14,692 nucleotides of DNA from Streptomyces alboflavus (GTDB taxonomy: Bacteria > Actinomycetota > Actinomycetes > Streptomycetales > Streptomycetaceae). Both the position numbers and the translations under genes were made by a program. A model generated the notes under the pieces. It was not told the DNA's origin. It ran no database searches and worked only from the letters and a program-made list of their open reading frames with translations. Of the stretch, positions 1 to 6,251 are shown in pieces. The stretch lies in the NCBI RefSeq assembly GCF_000716675.1, contig NZ_JNXT01000108.1, forward strand, positions 1-14,692, in the 5' to 3' direction. Numbering within the stretch: the stretch's first letter is position 1; each line of letters starts with the position of its first letter.

Positions 1-140
1 AACTTGAACCGGCAGAGCAACAGCCCGGCACCATCTGGCCCGCGGTACCACCTACCCCGCAGCGCCATCCGCCCCGCAGAACTCCGCCTCGCGGGACCTC
101 TCCGCCGTGCGGTACCTCCCCGCCCTGCCCCGGCGAAGTA

Positions 141-172
141 TTTTCAGCCCGTCCGGCGATTGAGGACGAGGC
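141..172 (+). repeat. Dispersed Streptomyces intergenic repeat (CAGCCCGTCCGGCGATTGAG type)
   Basis: The stretch TTTTCAGCCCGTCCGGCGAT followed by TGAGGACGAGGCG is a sequence I recognise from intergenic regions of many Streptomyces chromosomes, usually followed by a hairpin rich in G and C. The same arrangement holds here, because a strong stem-loop lies about 60 bases further on. The wider repeat probably runs from about 138 to 285. Its origin and function are not established to my knowledge. The identification rests on memory of the motif, not on a search. Confidence 0.65.
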
Positions 173-232
173 GCGGAGCGCCGATTCGGCGGTGCCGCCG
201 TCTCACGGCAACGGGACACCCACCCCCGGGGC

Positions 233-249
233 CCGGGGCGGAGCCCCGG
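233..249 (-). terminator. Hairpin downstream of nadE
   Basis: CCGGGGC (233-239), a GGA loop and GCCCCGG (243-249) form a perfect 7-bp stem. It starts 46 nt beyond the nadE stop codon when read in the direction of nadE transcription. There is no T-run after it, as is usual for terminators of GC-rich actinobacteria. It also forms part of the dispersed repeat region, so it could serve either strand. Confidence 0.5.
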
Positions 250-294
250 TTTCGGGAAGGGGTGGGGTTGGGGAATGCCCCGCAGGGCGCCGCG

Positions 295-2046
295 TCAGGC
301 GGTTTCGCGCCACTGGTTGGTGATCGGCAGGCGCCGGTCCTTGCCGAAGCCCTTCGGGGAGATCTTGGTGCCGGGCGGATACTGCCGCCGCTTGTACTCG
401 GCGGTGTCCACCATGCGGAGCGTCTTCGCGACGAGCTCCCCGTCGAACCCGGCGGCGACGATCTCGTCGGCCCCCTGATCCCGGTCGACGTACAGCTCGA
501 GGATCCCGTCGAGCACGGGATAGTCGGGCAGCGAGTCGGTGTCGACCTGATCGGGCCGCAGCTCCGCGCTGGGCGGCTTGCTGATGGAGTTCTCGGGGAC
601 GGGGGGAGTCTCCCCGCGCCCGAGGGCCGCTGCGTTGCGCCACCGCGCCAGCCGGAAGACGGCGGTCTTGTAGACGTCCTTGATGGGCCCGTACGCCCCG
701 ACGGAGTCGCCGTACAGCGTCGAATACCCCACGGCCAGCTCGGACTTGTTGCCGGGCGCGAGCACGATGTGCCCCTCCTGGTTGGAGAGCGCCATGAGCA
801 TGGTCCCGCGCAGCCGCGACTGGAGGTTCTCCTCGGCGAGCCCGGTGAGGCCGAGCGACTCCATGTAGGCGTCGAACATCGGCGCGATGGGGACGGTGCG
901 CAGATTCAGCCCCGTGCGCCGCGCCAACTCCTCGGCGTCACCCACAGAGTGCTCGGAGGAGTACCGCGACGGCATCGCGACCCCGTACACGTTCTCCGCG
1001 CCCAGCGCGTCGCACGCGATCGCCGCCGTCAGCGCGGAGTCGATGCCTCCGGAGAGCCCGATCAGGACGGAGGAGAAGCCGTTCTTGGTGACGTACGCCC
1101 GCAGCCCCACGACGAGCGCCGAGTACATCTCCTCGTCGTCGTCGAGCCGGTCCGCGTACCCGCCCTCGAACTCCGCCTCGTACGCGGGCAGCGGCTCCGC
1201 GGACAGCGTGACGTGCTCGACGCGCAGGCCGTCGTCGACGACGCCCTCCGGCACCGGACCCGCCGCGGGCAGCTCCAGGTCGAGGACCACGCACCCCTGT
1301 GTGAACTGCGGCGCCCGCGCGATCACTTCGCCGTCCTTGTCCACGACGATGGAGTCCCCGTCGAAGACAAGATCGTCCTGGCCGCCCGTCATCGCGAGGT
1401 ACGCGGTCGTGCAGCCCGCCTCCTGCGCGCGCTTGCGCACAAGCTCAAGGCGCTGGTCGTCCTTGTTCTGCTCGTACGGCGAGGCGTTGATGGAGACGAG
1501 CAGGCCCGCGCCCGCCGTGCGCGTCGCCGGGACGCGGCCGCCGTCCTGCCAGAGGTCCTCGCAGATCGCGAGCGCCACGTCGATGCCGTGCACGCGGACG
1601 ACGGGCAGCGTCTCGCCCGGCACGAAGTACCGGAACTCGTCGAAGACGCCGTAGTTGGGGAGGTGGTGCTTGGAGAAGGTCAGCGCCACCTCGCCGCGGT
1701 GCAGCACCGCGCCCGCGTTGCGGGGGGCTCCGGCGGGCTGGCCGTAGCGCGGCTTGGCCTCCTCCGTGCGGTCCAGATAGCCGACCACCACGGGGAGTTC
1801 GCCGAGGCCCTCGTCGTGGAGGCGGGCTGCGAGGGCGCGCAGCTCCCGGCGGGAGGCGTCGACGAAGGACGCGCGCAGGGCGAGGTCCTCCACGGGGTAG
1901 CCGGTCAGCGCCATCTCGGGGAACGCGACCAGGTGCGCTCCCTGCTCGGCGGAGTGCCGGGTCCAGTGGACGATCGCCTCGGCGTTCTGGGAGAGATCGC
2001 CGACGGTCGAGTCGATCTGATTCAGGGCGAGGCGTAGTTGAGGCAC
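295..2046 (-). CDS. nadE: Glutamine-dependent NAD+ synthetase
   Basis: This enzyme (EC 6.3.5.1) makes NAD+ from nicotinic acid adenine dinucleotide, ATP and glutamine in the cytosol. The 583-residue protein has the usual two domains. An N-terminal nitrilase-type glutaminase (about 1-270) carries the Glu-Lys-Cys triad: E44 in FPEMALTGYP, K126 in FSKHHLPNYG and C162 in AICEDLWQDGG. A C-terminal ATP-pyrophosphatase synthetase domain has the P-loop SGGIDSA at 332-338 and the conserved stretches NKSELAVGYSTLYGD and KPPSAELRPDQ. It ends in ITNQWRETA, as streptomycete homologues do. I chose GTG at 2044-2046 (MPQLRLALNQ) because homologues begin there and the residues further upstream look untranslated. 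No ribosome binding site precedes it, and a -10 box sits 7 nt upstream, which suggests a leaderless message. It is single-gene: hairpins lie on both sides. Confidence 0.96.
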   Translation of the reverse strand: MPQLRLALNQIDSTVGDLSQNAEAIVHWTRHSAEQGAHLVAFPEMALTGYPVEDLALRASFVDASRRELRALAARLHDEGLGELPVVVGYLDRTEEAKPRYGQPAGAPRNAGAVLHRGEVALTFSKHHLPNYGVFDEFRYFVPGETLPVVRVHGIDVALAICEDLWQDGGRVPATRTAGAGLLVSINASPYEQNKDDQRLELVRKRAQEAGCTTAYLAMTGGQDDLVFDGDSIVVDKDGEVIARAPQFTQGCVVLDLELPAAGPVPEGVVDDGLRVEHVTLSAEPLPAYEAEFEGGYADRLDDDEEMYSALVVGLRAYVTKNGFSSVLIGLSGGIDSALTAAIACDALGAENVYGVAMPSRYSSEHSVGDAEELARRTGLNLRTVPIAPMFDAYMESLGLTGLAEENLQSRLRGTMLMALSNQEGHIVLAPGNKSELAVGYSTLYGDSVGAYGPIKDVYKTAVFRLARWRNAAALGRGETPPVPENSISKPPSAELRPDQVDTDSLPDYPVLDGILELYVDRDQGADEIVAAGFDGELVAKTLRMVDTAEYKRRQYPPGTKISPKGFGKDRRLPITNQWRETA

Positions 2047-2053
2047 GCCGCCC

Positions 2054-2059
2054 AGTCTA
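2054..2059 (-). promoter_or_regulatory. Candidate -10 box of a leaderless nadE promoter
   Basis: On the minus strand TAGACT is followed by exactly 7 nt and then the GTG start of nadE. That is the spacing expected when transcription begins at the start codon itself. No Shine-Dalgarno sequence is present between them. I see no good -35 hexamer 17-19 nt upstream, so the promoter call rests on the -10 box and the spacing alone. Confidence 0.4.
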
Positions 2060-2182
2060 ATCGTCAAAGCGACGCGATGCCCCCTCTGGGCGGGTGTGGG
2101 GCGGCCCACGTGGGGCGTGGGACACGGCGGCCGGATGCGCCCCGGCGCCGGGCGGGCGCGGGGGCGCACCCAGGCGGCTGCC

Positions 2183-2227
2183 GGGGGCGTGCCCGGGGTG
2201 CGGGGGCCGGACCCCGGGCACGCCCCC
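2183..2227 (-). terminator. Perfect 17-bp hairpin after the multicopper oxidase gene
   Basis: GGGGGCGTGCCCGGGGT (2183-2199) and ACCCCGGGCACGCCCCC (2211-2227) are exact reverse complements, separated by an 11-nt loop. In transcription order the stem lies about 74 nt after the oxidase stop codon and before the nadE promoter. It should therefore end the copper-module transcript and insulate nadE. No T-run follows, as is common for actinobacterial terminators. The rest of 2047-2300 shows no gene, only GC-rich spacer. Confidence 0.75.
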
Positions 2228-2300
2228 ACACCCCCTGCACCCCGGGCACACCTGCCAGGACCGGTGTCCGAGTGCCGTCAGGGGCCGTGGGCCGACGCCC

Positions 2301-3980
2301 TCAGGAGCGGTACCCGAGCACCGTCATCATCCCCGCCTCCGCGTGGTAGACGTTGTGGCAGTGGATCATCCAGAGGCCGGGGTTGTCCGCGTCGAAGTCC
2401 ACCGTCAGCGTGCCGTTCGGCAGGACGACCGCCGTGTCCTTGCGGGGGCGCCCCGGGGTGCCCGCCAGGGCGAACGTGTGGCCGTGGAGATGGAGCGGGT
2501 GCCACATCGTGGTGCCGTTGGTGAACGCGATCCGGACGCGCTCCCCGGCGCGGACCGGGTGGCGCCCGCCGGGGGAGTAGGGCTTCCCGTCGAACGCCCA
2601 GTCGTACTTCGCCATGCCGCCGGTCAGCCGGATCCTGACCGTGCGGTCCGGCGCGCGGTCGTCCAGGGCCACGGACTCGTCGGCCGTGAGCCGGTCGGCC
2701 AGGAGCACACGGCCCGTCAGCTCCTCGGGGCGCGCCGACGCGGGCGGCGGCGCGCCCCCGCCGGTGCGGAGCAGCGCCCGGGCCGCCGCCTTCTTGCCCT
2801 CGGCCACCGCCGTCAGCGGGAACACGCCGTCCTTGACGGTGACCAGGACGTCGTACCGCTCGCCCATGCCGATGAGCAGCGCGTCGGCCTTCTTGTGCCG
2901 CACCGGGAAGCCGTCCGTGTGCGTCACCGTCAGCTCGTGGCCCCCGAGCGCCACCCGGAAGGCCGTGTCGCCGCCCGCGTTGATCAGACGGATGCGGACG
3001 CGGTCGCCGGGACGGGCGCGGAAGGTCGTGGGGGCCTTGGGGGTGCGGCCGTTGAGCACGTAGTGGGGGTAGGCCACGTCGCCCGCGTCCGGGCCGAGGA
3101 TGTCGCTCTTGGCGCCCATCATCATCCGGGACGGCCCGGCCGGGTCGCTCGGCCCTGCGGTGTCCTCGGTCCGGGCCCGCGTCATCGACATGTGGGACAT
3201 GTCGTGCCCGCCCCCGCCGCTGTCGCCGCCGTCCCCGTCGCCGCTCCCGCCGTGGTCCATCCCGGCCCGCAGCTCCTTCAGGACGGCGTCCGGCGTGGAG
3301 CCGTCCACCCCGTCGACCCAGTCGTCCAGGACGACGACCCACTCCTTGTCGTACTCCAGGGGCTCCTTGGGGTCGTCGACGATCAGGGGGGCGTAGAGAC
3401 CCCGGTCCTGCTGGGTGCCCGCGTGCGGATGGAACCAGTACGTCCCCGGGTGCGGGACCTTGAAGCGGTACGTGAAGTCGGCGCCGGGCCTGATCCCGCG
3501 CTGGGTGAGGGCGGGGACGCCGTCCATGTCGTTGCGCAGGGCGAGGCCGTGCCAGTGCAGCGTGGTGGGCTCGGGGAGGTGGTTGGCGAGGGTGAGGGCG
3601 AGGGTGTCGCCCGCGGTGACGCGGACCTCCTTGCCGGGCAGGTCCTCGCCGTACGCCCACGTGCGCACCGTGGGGCCGCCCAGGTCGAGCGTCGCCGGCG
3701 CGGCCGTGAGCCGCAGCTTCCTGACCCGGCCGCCGCCGGGGCGCCCGCGCTCCGCGGCGGCGACCTCGGGTCCTGTGGGCGTCACATAGCCCTTCGGGGG
3801 CGCGGACGGGCCGCCCTGGCCGCCGCCCGCGTGCCCGGAGTGGGAGCCGTCGCCCGAGCAGGCGGTCACGAGTCCTGTGCCGACGGCGGCGAGCGCGGCG
3901 CCGAGCAGCGTCCGGCGCGACGCGTCCGGGAGGCGGGACGCGTGCGATGACTGGGGGGTGCGCGAGAGGGGTGTGCGCAT
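2301..3980 (-). CDS. Tat-exported lipid-anchored multicopper oxidase
   Basis: This is a three-cupredoxin-domain, laccase-like multicopper oxidase of 559 residues, probably oxidising Cu(I) or phenolic substrates outside the membrane. All four copper motifs are present: HWHG at 142-145, HPH at 184-186, HPLHLHGH at 494-501 and HCHNVYHAEAGM at 540-551. These supply the type 1 cysteine C541, ligand H546 and axial M551. The N-terminus has a twin-arginine motif (SRRTLL, R22-R23), a hydrophobic stretch and a lipobox VTAC ending at C41, so it should be a Tat-exported lipoprotein. Residues about 241-288 form a Gly/Asp/His/Met-rich insertion (HDMSHMSM, RMMMGAK), which in family members such as CueO is associated with copper binding. 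The ATG at 3980 has GAGGTG 10 nt upstream. The gene follows the DUF6153 gene by 145 nt and is probably co-transcribed with it. Confidence 0.93.
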   Translation of the reverse strand: MRTPLSRTPQSSHASRLPDASRRTLLGAALAAVGTGLVTACSGDGSHSGHAGGGQGGPSAPPKGYVTPTGPEVAAAERGRPGGGRVRKLRLTAAPATLDLGGPTVRTWAYGEDLPGKEVRVTAGDTLALTLANHLPEPTTLHWHGLALRNDMDGVPALTQRGIRPGADFTYRFKVPHPGTYWFHPHAGTQQDRGLYAPLIVDDPKEPLEYDKEWVVVLDDWVDGVDGSTPDAVLKELRAGMDHGGSGDGDGGDSGGGGHDMSHMSMTRARTEDTAGPSDPAGPSRMMMGAKSDILGPDAGDVAYPHYVLNGRTPKAPTTFRARPGDRVRIRLINAGGDTAFRVALGGHELTVTHTDGFPVRHKKADALLIGMGERYDVLVTVKDGVFPLTAVAEGKKAAARALLRTGGGAPPPASARPEELTGRVLLADRLTADESVALDDRAPDRTVRIRLTGGMAKYDWAFDGKPYSPGGRHPVRAGERVRIAFTNGTTMWHPLHLHGHTFALAGTPGRPRKDTAVVLPNGTLTVDFDADNPGLWMIHCHNVYHAEAGMMTVLGYRS

Positions 3981-4125
3981 GGTTGATGAACACCTCGTCT
4001 GGTGTGGTGCGTGCAGAAGGGAGCGTCCGCTGCTTCTGGTACACCGCTCACCGCCCGGAGGTTCCCCTTCCGTCTCCGGTGGTCTCCTGGGCGTGCGGGC
4101 AGCGCGAAACAGCCGGTGCGGCGGC

Positions 4126-4662
4126 CTATACGCGCAGCACGGCCAGGCGGGTGAGGAGGGCGCGGGGCGGCGGAGGGTTCGGCCGCAGGCCGTCGAGGAG
4201 GCGGGCGAGGCCGGGTACGTGCGCGGGGGCGGCCCACGGCCGGTGGCGGACCGCCGCGTGCAGCAGGGCGAGGCTGAGTGCGGCGCCGAGGACGGCCAGG
4301 CAGACGGAGAGGGGGTCCATGCCGGAGTCGTGACCGCCGGTGGGGTCGCCCGCAGCCGGACCCACGGCTGTCGGGCTCAGGCCCGCCGGGCCGATGTCCG
4401 CCGGGCCGACGTCCGCCGGGCCCATGGCCATCACCCCGCGCGCGTGCCCACCACCGCTCTCCCCGCGCGCGTGCCCGTCACCCGCAGCCGCTCCGGCGTG
4501 TCCGCCCGCAGCCACCCCCGCGTGCCCGCCCCCAGTAGCCCGTTCGGCGCTCGCCCCGTGCTCCCGGGGGTGACCCAGCGAATGCATCGCCACGATGCCG
4601 AAGAGCAGCGCGACGAGCAGGGCGAGGTGGCTCGCGCGCGTCGTCGGGCTCTTCGGGGTCAC
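4126..4662 (-). CDS. DUF6153-family histidine-rich membrane protein
   Basis: A 178-residue protein that I assign to DUF6153, an actinobacterial family of unknown function. It has a membrane segment at about 12-29 followed by AMHSLGHPREHG, and a second at about 117-137, with a Pro/Arg-rich tail ending LAVLRV, as in relatives. The loop between them is low in complexity. Histidines recur at 47, 55, 64 and 73 in GHAG/GHARG units. Five pentapeptides of the form GPADV follow at 81-105, encoded by a 15-nt DNA repeat. The spaced histidines and methionines suggest metal binding outside the membrane, and the downstream multicopper oxidase and a CsoR-type operator point to copper. The start is GTG at 4660-4662, with a -10 box 7 nt upstream and no ribosome binding site, so the transcript is probably leaderless. 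Function is inferred from context. Confidence 0.82.
   Translation of the reverse strand: MTPKSPTTRASHLALLVALLFGIVAMHSLGHPREHGASAERATGGGHAGVAAGGHAGAAAGDGHARGESGGGHARGVMAMGPADVGPADIGPAGLSPTAVGPAAGDPTGGHDSGMDPLSVCLAVLGAALSLALLHAAVRHRPWAAPAHVPGLARLLDGLRPNPPPPRALLTRLAVLRV
4384..4428. repeat. 15-nt tandem repeat inside the DUF6153 gene
   Basis: Three consecutive 15-nt units, CGCCGGGCCGATGTC, CGCCGGGCCGACGTC and CGCCGGGCCCATGGC, start at 4384, 4399 and 4414. More diverged copies lie to the left, towards about 4354. On the coding strand they give the pentapeptides GPADV/GPADI/GPAGL. The near-identical DNA suggests recent expansion by slippage, so copy number may vary among strains. Confidence 0.7.
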
Positions 4663-4669
4663 GGCCCGG

Positions 4670-4699
4670 AGCCTACCCCTCCTGGGTATGGGGTGACAT
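4670..4699 (-). promoter_or_regulatory. Promoter of the DUF6153/multicopper oxidase unit
   Basis: On the minus strand ATGTCA (4699-4694, four of six matches to TTGACA) is followed by an 18-nt spacer and TAGGCT (4675-4670). Seven nt later comes the GTG start of the DUF6153 gene. This is the geometry of a leaderless vegetative promoter. The CsoR-type palindrome fills the spacer and touches the -10 box, so a bound repressor would block RNA polymerase. Confidence 0.5.
4674..4688. promoter_or_regulatory. CsoR-type copper operator
   Basis: TACCC-CTCCT-GGGTA is a perfect inverted repeat with 5-nt spacing. This matches the TACCC-N5-GGGTA core of operators bound by the copper-sensing repressor CsoR (for example that of Bacillus subtilis copZA, as I recall it). 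It lies between the -35 and -10 of the DUF6153 promoter and 44 nt upstream of the divergent permease start. CsoR releases DNA on binding Cu(I), so the expected effect is copper induction. No csoR gene lies in the window. Confidence 0.65.
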
Positions 4700-4732
4700 G
4701 CGGCCCCGGCACCCTCCGCCGATCATGAGCCC

Positions 4733-6238
4733 ATGACGACCACGGACAAGCCCGGCGAGGGCGGGGCGACGCCCGGGGCCGCGGCGGCACAAGACGTGGC
4801 CGAGCTCGCCCCGGACCGGGCCGCCGACACCGGGACCAAGCGGCAGTTCATCTCCTGGCTGACCCTCGCCCTCATGACCACCGCGTCGGTGGCCAGCCTG
4901 CGCCCGTCCCCGTCGATGGCCCTGTACGGCCTCGCCGCGGTCTTCCTCTATCTGCTGCCCGCCGTGGTCTTCCTGCTGCCCACCGCGCTCGTCGGCGCCG
5001 AACTGGCCTCCGGCTGGACCGGCGGCATCTACCGCTGGGTCAGCGAGGCCCTGGGCAAGCCGCTGGGGTTCGTCGCCGTGTGGTGCCAGTTCGCCATGAC
5101 CATCGCGTACTACCCGAGCCTGCTCGCGTACGTGGCCTCGACGTTCGCGTACGTCGTGCACCCGAGCCTCGCCGAGGACGGCCTCTACGTGGCCATCGTC
5201 ATCGTCGTCATCTACTGGACCGGGGTGTGGGTGACCTCGCGCGGCACGAAGACCGTCGCCGGGCTCTCCTCGCTCGGCCTGGTGATCGGCACGCTGGTGC
5301 CGGGCGTCGTCCTCGTCGCGCTCGGCATCGTCTTCCTGGGGGAGGGCAACGCCTCCGAGGCCCCGATGAGCGCCGACCACTGGCTGCCCCCGTGGACCGG
5401 CCTGGCCAGCCTCGTCCTCATCGTCAACAACTTCCTGTCGTACGCGGGCATGGAGATGAACGGCGTGCACGTCTCCTCGCTGCGGCACCCGCGCGCCGAG
5501 TACCCGCGATCGATTTTCCTGGCCACGGGGCTCGTCCTCCTCATCTTCATCCTTCCGGCCCTGGCCATCAGCTGGGTCATGCCGGCCTCCGAACTCAGCC
5601 TCACGGCCGGTCTGATGCAGGCCTTCCAGGCGTTCTTCGACCACTTCCACGTCGGCTGGATGACCAAGGTCGTCGGGATCATGCTGGTGCTCGCGGCGCT
5701 CGGCGGGATGCTGACGTGGCTGGCGGGACCGGCCAAGGGTCTGGTGACGCTGGCACGGCAGGAGGGGTATCTGCCGCCGTTCCTGCAGAAGTTCAACCGG
5801 CACGGCGTGCCGCTCAACATCATGGTCGCGCAAGGGGTCGTGACCACCCTCATCGGCGTCCTCTACGCGTTCAGCGACGACGTCTCCAGCGCGTACTGGA
5901 TGTTCTCCGTCATCACCGTGCAGATCTACCTCATCGCCTATCTGCTGATGTTCGTGGCCGTGGTGCGGCTGCGCGCCACCCAGCCGCACGTGCGGCGCGG
6001 CTTCGTGGTGCCCGCCGTGACGCTGGTCGCCGGGGTCGGCTTCGTCGCGTCGGCCTGTGCGCTCGGCATCGGCTTCGTACCGCCCGACCAGTTCGGGAAC
6101 GCGCCGCTGTGGCGCTATCTGCTCATCGTCGGCGGCGGGCTCCTCGCGCTCGGTGTCGTCGCGCCCGCCGCCTTCCTCAAGTACCGCAGACCGGAGTGGA
6201 TTCACCCTGACCACCAGCGCGCGCACCCCACGGACTAG
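4733..6238 (+). CDS. APC-superfamily amino acid permease, GadC-like
   Basis: A 501-residue integral membrane protein with about twelve hydrophobic segments between residues 40 and 490. It belongs to the amino acid-polyamine-organocation superfamily. The stretches GGIYRWVSEALGKPLGF, SYAGMEMNGVHVSSLRHP and WLAGPAKGLVTLARQEGYLP resemble the glutamate/GABA antiporter group that includes GadC. The substrate cannot be set from this, and no decarboxylase gene is nearby to suggest an acid-resistance pair. The first 35 or so residues are a hydrophilic, Gly/Ala-rich cytosolic tail. The ATG at 4733 is the only plausible start, but it lacks a clear ribosome binding site. The gene diverges from the DUF6153 gene over 70 nt that hold a CsoR-type operator. 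It is followed after 13 nt by the DUF998 gene, so the two are likely one transcript. Confidence 0.85.
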   Translation: MTTTDKPGEGGATPGAAAAQDVAELAPDRAADTGTKRQFISWLTLALMTTASVASLRPSPSMALYGLAAVFLYLLPAVVFLLPTALVGAELASGWTGGIYRWVSEALGKPLGFVAVWCQFAMTIAYYPSLLAYVASTFAYVVHPSLAEDGLYVAIVIVVIYWTGVWVTSRGTKTVAGLSSLGLVIGTLVPGVVLVALGIVFLGEGNASEAPMSADHWLPPWTGLASLVLIVNNFLSYAGMEMNGVHVSSLRHPRAEYPRSIFLATGLVLLIFILPALAISWVMPASELSLTAGLMQAFQAFFDHFHVGWMTKVVGIMLVLAALGGMLTWLAGPAKGLVTLARQEGYLPPFLQKFNRHGVPLNIMVAQGVVTTLIGVLYAFSDDVSSAYWMFSVITVQIYLIAYLLMFVAVVRLRATQPHVRRGFVVPAVTLVAGVGFVASACALGIGFVPPDQFGNAPLWRYLLIVGGGLLALGVVAPAAFLKYRRPEWIHPDHQRAHPTD

Positions 6239-6251
6239 CCTTTGTCCCCCT

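Larger units (their letters stand above)
1..294. other. Intergenic region, no gene supported
   Basis: I find no convincing gene in this stretch. The open frames crossing it are unbroken GC-rich shadows of nadE and match no family I know. The first 130 bases hold only GC-rich sequence with a few similar CCGC/GGTACC-like stretches. From about 138 onward it holds a dispersed Streptomyces repeat and a terminator-like hairpin, listed separately. A gene entering from the left edge cannot be excluded but is not visible. Confidence 0.5.

Noticed and set aside
4..2037. A 677-codon plus-strand open frame
   Set aside because: It is the antisense shadow of nadE. It has no recognisable domain and is rich in Arg/Val/Gly/Asp, as expected for a complementary frame in GC-rich DNA, while the minus strand encodes a complete catalytic enzyme.
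2094..3950. A 618-codon plus-strand open frame
   Set aside because: It is antisense to the multicopper oxidase, whose four copper motifs and signal peptide fix the real frame.
4055..4079. CCGGAG ... CTCCGG inverted repeat upstream of the oxidase gene as an operator or attenuator
   Set aside because: The arms are only 6 bp with a 13-nt spacer, in GC-rich DNA where this is expected by chance. There is no U-run or start-site masking to support regulation.
4678..4683. AGGAGG on the minus strand as a ribosome binding site for the DUF6153 gene
   Set aside because: It is 15 nt from the GTG start, too far for normal use, and it is better explained as the centre and arm of the CsoR-type palindrome.
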